Shown here piece after piece: positions 13,935 to 25,446 of a stretch of DNA of 64,000 bases. The translations under genes were made by a program, and so were the position numbers. Source of the stretch: Macrocystis pyrifera (taxonomy: Eukaryota; Sar; Phaeophyceae; Laminariales; Laminariaceae). Below the pieces are notes generated by a model. That model searched no databases and was not told the DNA's origin. It was given only the letters and a program-made list of their open reading frames with translations. The stretch spans positions 16,395,479 to 16,459,478 of the forward strand of contig JASSKH010000006.1 in the NCBI GenBank assembly GCA_031763025.1, in the 5' to 3' direction. Within the stretch, counting starts at the first letter, position 1; the number at the start of each line of letters is the position of its first letter.

Positions 13935-16900
13935 AAGTTGTCGCTGTCTCCGATCTTCTATCCTCTGCTGTGGTGGCAGGGATGCCATCTCGGCAATGGT
14001 GATGACACGACGAACTGTAATCGACGGAGGCAGGCTTCCAGAGTCGAAGTAGGCGTGTAGCGGCGGGGTCGGAGCGTCCACGAGTTGCACCGCCGCCTTA
14101 CACCGAGGTAGGGCGTGACCAGTCCGCTGGCACCTTCTGCATCGTATCTCGCCCGTACCAAATGTGGCCGTCTCGCTTACACTCATAGCCGCACCATATA
14201 TCTCTCCCAGGAAGCCCCAACCAGCAAGTACGTCCAGTTGGAACAGTTCGCTAGCGTGTTTGATTTGATACACTCACTGATATGATGGGCCAAGCTCGAG
14301 TCAGTTCATAGAAGCCCTTCAGGGTATATATATTATCCACGTAGAATACACAAGACAAGGAAGAACAGGAAGAGTCCCGGTCGAACAAGGGAATAAGGTA
14401 CGGCCAAAACATGTCACAACCCGTTGAATGTTCCACACAGAAACACGCATATTTCCTGTTTGGAGCTCCCAAATACAAATGAATCCCGACACGGAGTACG
14501 CAAGCACTCCGAACAAAACGTCACAAAGGTCGGAGCTTGAAGCACGGGTGCTGTTGTAACGCTGCGTTTATACTTCTGCTGCACCGCTGCTGCTCAGTTT
14601 TTAGTGTGTACCTTGGCTTCGCGGTTGCTTGTGAAATTCCGAATAAGCGTGTATACGTCTCGGCCTGCTCGCTTCTCAGCATCCATTTATTCCCACAGCA
14701 ACACCAAGTATGCGCGGCACGTCTTTGTTCTTATTTCCCAGAACGGCAGGAACTGTGGCACACTCACGCTCACCAAAATAAGCGCCGCTCGAGCCCGTCA
14801 CTAAGGGGAGGCTGGAATATGTGACTGCTGTTAAACCTTGACTGCCACGAATTAGAGAGCTTGAGAGCTTGAGAGCTTGAGGGGCGGTGTGATACAGATG
14901 CGATGCAGCAGCAGAGCGAAAAGCGAAAAGCCGAAATAGTGGGGTTTCCATGATCCTGTGCGGCTCGGCTAGGTGGAACGCAACCACTTGAAACACAGCC
15001 AAGCTTGCGCGATTTTAACGCGTTGGCCATGCCACACGGAGCCTAGCCCGGGCCAAACCGTGTCTCGTAGGGTACTTGCGCGCCCCCAGAAGGCCCCGCA
15101 GCCGAGAGTCCGACAAAAGACCCACAGCCGGCGCAGAATAATTTGTAAATGTGCAAAACAACTGCGTTTGACGCATCAGAAATACCTATTACTATACTGG
15201 TACGTATAGTACTGTAATTGCCATGGGTCATACAATATCGTCCGCTAAAACCGATGAAATATATGCAGCAGTACCGGAGACATGGGTGTCGTGAGTGATG
15301 GTGCTATACAAATGAATGAAAACAATATTGTAGATACGTTTTGTTTTAGCCCGCAACCGGACCGAAACCATTGTTAGCCTAGTTGGCACTGGAGAAAGCA
15401 AATGCGACCATAACTATTAGGTGACGATTTTGGCCCTGCGAACGGAGCAGCGCATGGTAAAATACGCGATAGTACTTGAAGATATGGACAGTAAAAATAA
15501 ATGACTCCACGCTTGCTCGAAACATTAAAAACACACACATTTTACACTGAAAATAGTGTACTGTAGTTTTGGACATAACCTGCCTCACATGGAAACGTGA
15601 CTCAAAATGAGTTTTTCTCAAGTGGTTTCGTGCGCTACTGATGTGCTGTTCGCAGGTGCCCCCGAGCCGCTCCCCTCTGAACATCTTGCTCAATACGGAT
15701 CGCCCCGAGCTGTTCGAGGTGAAGGCTGTCCAGATGGTGGTCGCCCTCAAGTGGTCCATCTTCGGACAGAGGTAGTAACTGCTGCTGTATTGCTCAGTGT
15801 ATGGTATCAGGTATCGCGCCTGGCTCCGTCTGCGCTTGCAGTAAATCTATGCGCCGAGGGAGTATCCCTAACCCCAACTTCCTAGCATAACACCGCCGCC
15901 AATAGATGAGCCTACTTTCGAACCTTGTCGCAGGCGGTGTCATCTGTCAAGATTGTTCAGAATCTCGTTCCGTCAAAAAATGGCAAAGCAACACAAAAGC
16001 TTGAACCAACAAAGAGAAGACCCAAGGAAATCGATATTACGCCCCCCATGATTCCTTGTAAAACTAAGCAGGTACTACGTTTGGGAGCTCGGGCGGTACC
16101 TTATCCTGTCCGCGAGCTTCGTCATTGGCTTCATCCTCTGTGCCAGCCCGGCCTATGACAACGTTAAGGTCAGCTGGCGGATTTGTAAGAAGTGTTTCTA
16201 TTTTAGAACGTGATTGGGCGGAAAGGGGGGGGGGGGAGGAGGAGATGGCGGGGTGGGCGAGGGGGCAGAACGGGTGGCAGGGGTGGCATGCATTCTGGGA
16301 CATGACTACGGCAAGATAGTGGGTTAATTGACAGGCGACAAAAGAATGGGGGGGGAAATGGGGAAAAGGAGATGACAAGCGCCAGGTAGTTGGGGAACGC
16401 TGTGGAAAAGGTAAAGGGTGGGGCGTGAAGACAGGGAGGGTGGTCATTGGGTGATGTGCGGGAGTTTAAATTGTTCTTAACGAAAAGGGGTGCGAAGGGG
16501 GCAACGGAGAGGATAGGGGGTGGGGAAGGCAGGGGAGGAACGAGGGCCTGTTGCTTTCAGAACGTGATTGGCGGAAAAGCGGTGGTGGAGTGGATGAGGG
16601 GAGGGGCGGAGGATGGGATGAGGACTAAGGAGCGGGGAAGTGTGTGGACTGTGCGTCAAAAGCTGCGCAGATCATCGCGCGCATAGCATTTTAAATCGGG
16701 ATGGGTGTGTACACTATAATAATGCGTGTCTAGGCTCTGTCTCCGTGAGAATAGATGACAAGGTCGTACCTAGCGACCGTGACGAGCACTTGTGCGTTCG
16801 TAGTTCAGTGGGATTAATCAAGATAGCGGTGATGTTTATATCAAGTAATGAATCATTGGTCTTCCAACAGTTGAGGACAGAACGGACTGACCCCATCCGC

Positions 16901-19900
16901 AGCATCCTCAACACGTACAAACATAGAAGCCATGATTTAAATACCTAAGAATGTCTTTATGGCCCGAAACGATACGTAACCATCAATGCTGAATAGTCAC
17001 ATTCGAACACCTTCCCGGCTCTTCAAATGACAGCAGCGACCAACCAGAAAAGTAGGACACAACTCCACGACGATGGTAAGAGGAAGCCCGTCCCTACGAG
17101 CAAAAACCCTAATAAACTGCCCTTTGAATCATTGCAATCACAAAAGAAATTACAAGAGCTGCGCCCCCATCGTAAACACTATGGCGAAACGCGTAATGCC
17201 CCAGATCGCAAGGAACCCTTTTCCCCCAGCCAAACGGTCTCCTTTTGCCCCCCTACTCCTGCCATAGATACACAGGTCGCGACGGTGAAGCGAGATAACA
17301 TGAACACTTTTTCGAATGACTCAAACAAATAACTCACCCGGCGCTAAAAAGGAACATCAATTTGCTGCCACCATCAGCCCGAATAGCCTGAGCCCTCCCA
17401 GTTATGAAGCCATTCGATCATCTGCAAAGTATTCAGTATTCAATTTTTGTTTCCGTCACGAACAAGCAATCAGCCATCCACTAAGTTCTCAAAACTATAC
17501 GGGTGGAAGAATAACCAATCATGGAATAAAGTGTAAACCCCCTTGTTCTGCAAACTGTAGCCAGTCACAAGCAAAATACTCCAGCACGAATCAATAAGAT
17601 CAGTAGCGGCCATCAGTATCACATGTGAGCAATACACCTTTCAAGGTGTACCCACGTACGTCGCCGAACCGTTTACAATCTACATGGAGCTCAAATCCAC
17701 CAGCCCCCTTCTGGTCCTGTTTATACCAGAAAAACACCAACGTTTTTCTACTTTACAAAGACTGTTTGATTAGAACGTCAAATACATTTGAAAACACCAG
17801 GCGAAACATGTATCTGCAATACAAAGGGGGTTTTGCCGCGACGGGCTGACGCCCGCATCCAGCTCCGCGCATGCCCGCAATGGCTAAGGGTGTACCGGTG
17901 TGCAACTCGAGGCTGTCAGTGCGACTGCAAATAAAAAACAACTAGTGAAGAGAAAGAAAATGCTACAAACACGAGAAAAACAAGCATCGCCATCCGCCAT
18001 CCGGCTCAACAACGCACTAATCGTTCGCATACAGCAGCAATCAGCACTACAAAGTACTACGTACGAGACGCTCGGTGTTCGTAATGTATACTTGCTGTAC
18101 AGATAGATAGTAAACAATCAGTTGAGCAGTAGTCGATCGAGCTAATCGACAGTACGAAGCGCCGGTGATTACGTTCGTGCAGCAAGGTCAGCAGCAGCAA
18201 GCAGCAGCATATTGACAGGTACATACCAGGTATCATACGAAAATTACCTTGGCACGAGACCTCCGCCGAAACGCCACAAAAAATATCAATTGCGAGACGG
18301 TACTCGTACAGCTTACGAAGCAGGTGGATGCGTCTTTCAGCTATATGATGCGGAGATACGTCACCAAGAGGAGTTGACTAGCACAACAACCATACTTACA
18401 CGGGGGGTCAGCAGCATAAACATATTGCAGACAAAGCAGTAGCACTAGCAGCGGAACAGAACGTCAGCAGGACATCCATAGCAGTAGCACCTGGGCAGCG
18501 GATGAAAAGCGGCAGCAGCAGCAGCATCAGTAGCATATCATGCACGCCCAAGGCTGCCCCTGGCACAACAGTCTGAGCAGAGGAGTCCGGTGGTGCGCGA
18601 GGAGGAAGAAGCACGACGTCGTCGTCGTACCTCGTCGTAACTGGCACATGTTCGTGACTTCAATATTGCTTGGCGGTTACAACCGCTGTTACACGATAAA
18701 AAAGATAAACCTCTTCACAATACAACCGAAACTCCACGCCTCATGTGATACTGGTGCCCAATGGCAATGAGGACTGCTCGTCATTGCCATTGCTGGTGCC
18801 GTAATGGGAATGACTATAGAGTCATTCTCATTAATGGCAATGATTGCCATTGCTGCTGCCTGCTGTGTGTAAAAAAAAAAGAATCGTAGACACCGTTTGT
18901 ACCTCCACCACTGTACCGCTCCTCCCGCGGCGTAGACTCGTCCGATTCGGTCGAAACCATAGACCCCGTCTTCACTGCCTGACGAAGCCTGGTCGCCCGG
19001 CGTGCACAGCAGCCGAAGAGGCTCGTGACGCTCGCGTCCCGACCATATTCTAGCCTATTAATCTCAACATTTTTGCGCAAACCTCGTGCTGTCACATGTA
19101 AAATAGCCCGAATCGGAATTTCGACACTCGTTTCTGCATCGCCCAACCCTCAACGCACAAGCAATGGCGGAGCATGAGACCGGCCACCCCCCAGCCCATA
19201 TTCTCCACACTCTTGCCACCATGAGCTGTCGAAAGCCGCGGAGGATTCGGCCTCTCCCGTTTCGGCCAAAGGAGAATAGGTTCAATCTGGGTACTGGCAT
19301 CGAAAACAGAACATTTTTACCGTCACGAGCGAGCAGAGATGTCGGTTGACGGCACATTTACTCCTTGACAGGCAGCCGTAAAGGACATCGCAATGCTCAC
19401 AACTACTATATTTCAGGAGAGGGTTTGACGGGTCAAAGGTAGGCCTGAAGGGGCATAGGTTGGCCGCCAACCAAACGCTTTGGCCACGAGACTGTGATAA
19501 ACCGAACATCGACCACTCAGCTCGTCCAACTACCAGCTGATGTATTTATATAAAAGCTTCAGCAAGAAACGAGCGCAGCAGACAGCTGTGAACGACATCC
19601 TAATGGTAAAAACTATATTCTTTCCGACGAGGGTTTGACGGAGCAAGAGAAATCCTGATGGGGCAAAGGTAGGTCGACAACTAAATTATTTGCCACGAGA
19701 CTGTGATAAATCAAGTATCGACCACTCAACTGGTCCACCTCACAGCTGACGTATTGTCACCCGGCCAGCCGTCAGCCAGGGCACGGCGCGAGCACGCCCG
19801 AGGGGACCCGCGACACAGTCGGGATCGGGGATCACGAGGAGGTAGTTTCGTCCCGTGAGGTGAATCTCAGCTCGCGATAGCACGAACAACGCAAAAAACA

Positions 19901-22900
19901 CACCTAAAAAACGCTGAGGAGCGCTGAGAGCACAGGGCTAACAATATCGTACATATATACAGCTTACCCGTAACGAATCCAAACCCAGTCGAAAACGACC
20001 TATCTCTATTTGTTTGTACGATCAAAGATATATTTCGACGGACGAGTGTATCCAATCGCAAGAGAAAACTATTCCTACGATTACCCATCAGAATGAATAG
20101 CAGTAACCTCCCGCCCGTGAAGTAGCCTGATCACTAAAAAGATCCAGTTGAGAAGATAGCTGTCTGTCTACTCAATGAAATTCCCGCAGCTGCTGCTGCT
20201 GTCATGAAGTAGTTGTTGCCGTGCAGACCCTATTCCCTTCGTTCGTGGTACTGCTGCCGACAGCACCCGATTCCCATGCGCCCGCCTCCTCCGCCCCTAA
20301 ACTTCTCGCACCAGAGGGCACGCGGCTAGTACGTCACGCGGCTTGCCCACCCTCTTACGGTGGGGTGCGCACAGAATGGCGGCTGTGCGGCTTCTCGCGA
20401 ATTGAGCGGGGTGTTCCTCGCGTATCCATATCTGCTGCCTCCTACGTAAGGGAAACAAATCCCGCACGACTTAAACTCCTGCATACCGGAAATAAATCCG
20501 GCACGACTTAACTCCTGCATATGGGAACAAAATCCCGCACGACTTAAATTCCTGCATACTGGAAGTAAATCCCGCACGACCTTAAATTCCCCATCCTATA
20601 CTTAGGTGGGGCTGTACGTCTGTCTTACGACTTTTTACGTGCTGCTGCAGCTTTCAAAACGCCGTCGTCTCTACGGCATCTTTGTAGGGATTCTCCACCA
20701 CCGCAAGCACAGCCTCCCCGATGGTCCATTCTCCATGTCCAACCGCGATTCACTCTTGCTGCTCTGGTGGCCTCTTCCGCCGCATCTGTCGTAGAGTTGC
20801 GTCGTGCATTGGCCGCTACAGTGCCTGGTAGCCCGGCACCGGAAAAAACACTTTTGAGGTTCCGGTTGCCTCGTTCTTGTTGTTGTTGTCACCCTCTTTC
20901 CCCTCTTCAGACCTGCCCTTTTCGTTCCCTCGACCACCTCCACCACCATGGTCGCATCCTCTTTTCCGACGAGTGCAAGAGAGTTTAACGAGCCCTTCGA
21001 CTTGCCAAAAGTAGGAAGGAGCGTCTCGTATTGGCTACGAACAAGATTCAAAACCTCCTTCTTGTCGTGCACCTGTTCGAGACTTAGATCCCGTATCTCG
21101 AGTGCACACTCGGCAGGGAGGGCATTGATGAAGCATGTGTACAAAGTATTGTCATCTACAATAATAGTAGCGTTGACTAACGTTTCACCCAAGTCCTCGA
21201 AAGCATACAACTTTTCTACTGGGTTCCCCCCCTTCCCAGTCGTGAAGCTGTACAACGTTCGCACGCATATGCCTTCCTGAGCGTTTGTGCTTGCATCATA
21301 TCAGTTCATGGTCTCCTTCCAGCATCGTCTCGGAGACGTGCTCCGGTCAAATAGAGGCTGGTTGACGTTTGATCCCAAGGCTTACGACAGAAAAACCCAT
21401 GCCAACAGTTGTTTCTCGTACATGGATTATGATACTCTCTCAGCCATGATCGACTCCTTATTGCTACCATCTACCCCAACATCACCGTACACATCGGTAT
21501 CAAAGACGCTCTCGATTCCTTGTAGCTGCGTATACACGCGCATTTGCTAAAACAGAACCTCAAAGTTTTATCTGCCGTCCACACCAGGCACAACCAACTG
21601 CAGCTGACCTACGAGGAATCGCCTAGTACCCAAACCAACTGAACGCATCGGGGACTCACCGTGCGGGGCTACGCCCTTCTCTTGTCGTTAGGATTCAGCT
21701 GTCGCGGGACATGCGTGCCCCCCCGTCTCCCGCTATCACCCTTGGGGCCTCTTTCCGAAGATGGTGATGCAGTAGCTCTCCCTACTGCACCAACGGTGGG
21801 CAGCGACTCTTGTTACAGCATTCCGCCGGGGTCCGCCTGCGAATCTTTCCGGTTAAGCAGATGTTCCAACATACCGAGCAGCTCGGCATGATGTTTGGAG
21901 CGGCTGTCCTCAGCTTCAGCAGCCGTCTGCTTCAGATCATCGATAGCGATGGCCTGTTCGAATACCTGGGTTCGTAGATCACCCAGTCCATCACTCATGA
22001 GGCTGCTGGCCAGCGGCTCTAGAGTGTTAGTAGCTCAGGGCGATGAACAGAGTCAGCGATGATGTTTGTCTCAGGTCACGACTTATTGGTCTTCCAACTG
22101 TAGAGGACAGAACGAACTGGCCTCATGCGTAGCACTGTCAACATGTACAAGCATAGAAACCAAGATTCAAATACTCAAGACTATAATCACGAACCTATAC
22201 GTAACCGTCAGTGTTGAATAGTCACATTCGAACATTGTGATGATGAATGAGAGATGTCCGGAACAGAAGCCGCTTAGGGGACCAGGTTGTGGAAACGAGG
22301 AAGAGAAGACGATTTACGGCAGAAATCAATAAAACATACCAAGACGAGTGAGTGATGAAGGCGAGCATGGCCATTCTCTGACCATTTTAGGAAGACCCGC
22401 ACGCTATGGGTAGATGTACTCTACGGCCTGTTGTGCACGCTGACAGCACTTTCGACGATCGTATACCTTCGTACTTATGGTATCATGCTGGCTGCTTTGC
22501 TGTGTTGTCAACATCCAGGTCAAGAAAGTTAAACCGAAATTATACGGACACCGAGTAGCCTTTATTAAGAGGAATTACTGAACTTGTACAGTAGCCTAGC
22601 CGCGTACTGCGTCTATAAGCCCATCCAACCTACGATCCTTGTCGCGTACTCGTGCGAATTTAATGCGCATCAACTATTACGGGGGACCACAGTAAATATG
22701 ACCAAGTATTGTCAGCAAAAAAATATAAATATATATAGCTTTTGGTCTGTACCGTAGGTCCTATTTACTATGGTCCCCCGTAACAGGTACCAATGGATCA
22801 AGTCCAGAATCCCCACACATATTGTTGTCATGTGGGGTGCTTGTGCTTGAGGAATATGGGATTAGTTGGAAGGTTGGGTCGAAGGCAATGGCCATGCCCA

Positions 22901-25415
22901 GCTTACTTCGGCTACTGACCTTGGTTTTCGCTTGTTTGCTTGTTTTCTTATGTATTTGCTATTAATAGTTTTCCTGCTTGTTCCTTCGCGTCCTTGTATC
23001 GCTTTGCTTGTTTGCATTGATTTGCTAGCTAGTGTGTCTCGTGCGTGTTTTGTTCGTTTGCTCGTTTTATGTTTTCTTGCCGCTTTCACGACCTGCCCAA
23101 ACGTACATACGCATTCGGCATACTTCTAGTATGAATAGCTATGTTTGGGTCGAGCCCGGGAGGAATGACACAATCAATATAACGGTAGCGCGCCACAATA
23201 AGTGATGGTGGTTGAACCGATTGCTAAATTGATGCCACCACCGCCGTCCATCATTCTATGGCTGGAGTGCAGGCAGCGATCGGGACGCGCGTGCTGTGCT
23301 GGTGTTTGACCTTGTACAACCTCTTGGTCGAGGAAGGACGCGAGCTCAGAGCCGCGAAGAGCGTCAAAAAGTGAGAAAGTACTGCACAAACCCTGTAACG
23401 ATGTTCTTGGGGGTTGAGGGGATGGTGGTGTTGCAGGTGGTTTCGGTGGTGTTGGTATTGATGGTGGTACTGGTGGTGGTCGGTAGAGGGAGTGGCAGCA
23501 GTTGTGGCGGTGGTGTTGCTGATGTTGGTGGTAGTGGTAATGGTAGTGGTGGTACTCTGGTGGTGCTGCTGCTGCTGTTTTTCTAAGGGTGGGTGATGGT
23601 GTTCTGGATGCTGTTTCTGTTGTCGACTTTCAACTTCGCGCGGACAATGACCCCCCCCCCTTGCCTTTCCGCACCATCATGCCCGCCCCGCCTCCTGTTT
23701 CGCCAGTACTCTTTACCGACTTTTCCAGATACGGCCGTATGCCCGACACGACCATAGCAATATTATCTCCCCCGTTCTTCTTGCTTTCGCGATACATTTT
23801 GTCCCTGTTTGGTTTCACCCGAGACACATCTCCTAGCCGCCAACCGCCAACTATGAAACCGACCAAAACCGCACGCGAAACAAGAGCGATAAAAAAAACA
23901 AAAGCAAGAAGAACCTCGCTAACCAATGTGTTGTGGTTGTTACAGAAAGGTTTTAAGAGATGGCTCAAGGTCGATCAGTTGTCCGAAGCAGACGGTATAG
24001 GATACTTGGCACGTCATGTTGTAGTTTACATGAAGGTATCGACGACGCCGTAGGATTCGATTGTAGCCGAACTCGACTTCACGATAAATCTGAAATTGAA
24101 CATATGTCGTCCATACCATATGGGTGTTCGTAGTTCCGGCCGCTCATCCGTACGTGTGTGCGTGAGCACCGCGTGACGGTCCCTGTTGCGATATATTGTG
24201 ACTATATATGTGCGGATGTTTTATAAATTGTGGTTCTTCACAAAACCGTTCATTCTGCCGATGGGCACCCAGTGTACACCCAATGGCCGTGCTGATGCTT
24301 CATCTTAGATATGAAAGCTCTGCGGCCACGAATCATATATCATAACAGGTATATACGAGGCGGAGGTAATGCATCGTAAATATCGCTAACGCGATGCCGA
24401 ACGGACCGAACATAAAGAGCAGAAAAAACACACACACAAACCAATCTAATCCGTACTGAACATTCCGCATAAAAACAACCGGTCACACACAAACTAGACA
24501 CGTATCAGGAAACATGAGAATGACAGAAGGAAATAAAGAAGAACTAAAAGCTATGTATTTCTGTAAGCTGGTAAAAGCAAAGTATAAACTTACAATGCGC
24601 GTTTGTGCGTCTGTCCATATGTCTCGTATGATATTTGCGGGTTTTCGGCGGCCCCTGTATAAAGGTATTTGTTGGGCGGCTGGAACCTTCAATCCGTTGC
24701 CGCGTACGTGTTGATTCTGGCGCTGGTATCCGTGTTCAAGCCTTGTGGACGCGACGTTCAATGGGAACCCGACAACGGTCACTATGCGGATGATGACGAG
24801 CACCGGTATTCGAAGGAAGACATCGTGAGTGAGGTAGTAGGGGAGAAGGGGGGATCAGGAAGAGGGGCGAGGGTTGGGAGGGCAGCATATATTGGTTGTT
24901 CGGTGGATTGATTGTTTGGTTGTAAAGGGGGGCTCGTACCAAAGTATGATGAGGGTATTCCCTCGGTAACCTACCGAAGTCCTCGGAAAGATTCTGTACG
25001 ACCTCACTACTCTACCGAACACTTCAGTAAGGCTCGGCACGAACTCGACATCGGTACCTGACAGTTAGGTAAGTTCGGTACGACCTCAACACCGGTAGCC
25101 GGCGCTGCAATACGTTCAGTACGACCCTCAATACCGGTACCCGACACTTCGGTAAGGATTTACCGGGGGAAGTGGTTCGCTACCGCCTCAATACTCTACC
25201 GGACTTTCGCGTATGGTTCAGTTCGAACTCGATATCGGTACCCAACACTTCTGATATTCCGGTGTGACTTCGATACCGGAAACCTGACAGTTCAGTAACA
25301 TAAGTACGACGTCAATGCTGATACCCGACGGATTGGTAAGTTTCGGTATGCCCACCAAGAACACGCCGTGGACCGGCATACCCAACTGAATATACCCCGT
25401 GTTCATGAATGATCA

Positions 25416-25446
<31 letters not shown>

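Larger units (their letters stand above)
8155..14515 (-). mobile_element. LTR retrotransposon-like element 1, minus orientation
   Basis: Two direct repeats of about 260 bp (8155-8417 and 14257-14515) bound 6.36 kb. They share long near-identical blocks, for example GATATGATGGGCCAAGC and CACAGAAACACGCATATTTC. Both start TGTTTGAT; one ends ...CCGAACA and the other ...CCGAATA. The Gag-like zinc-knuckle frame (minus strand) abuts the right repeat, as expected for a 5' LTR there. No target-site duplication was found and no reverse transcriptase or integrase is recognisable, so it is decayed or non-autonomous. A TIR element (8691-9477) has inserted near its 3' end. Confidence 0.65.
16795..22234 (-). 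mobile_element. LTR retrotransposon 2 (Ty1/copia-type Gag), 5.44 kb, minus orientation
   Basis: Left LTR 16795-17009 and right LTR 22025-22234 are direct repeats (shared blocks ATTGGTCTTCCAAC and AATAGTCACATTCGAACA). They are flanked by an exact 5-bp duplication, TTGTG. Next to the left LTR the minus strand reads CCGGGAAGG, a short purine (polypurine-like) tract, which supports minus orientation. A decayed UBN2-type Gag lies at 20671-21998. No reverse transcriptase, integrase or RNase H is recognisable in the remaining 3.6 kb, which instead holds tandem repeats. The element sits wholly within the intron between the S1 and S2 exons; removing it leaves an intron of about 0.78 kb. Confidence 0.8.

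Noticed and set aside
16863..16920. Acceptor-like CTTCCAACAG with open frame as a channel exon
   Set aside because: It lies inside the left LTR of element 2 and recurs in the right LTR.
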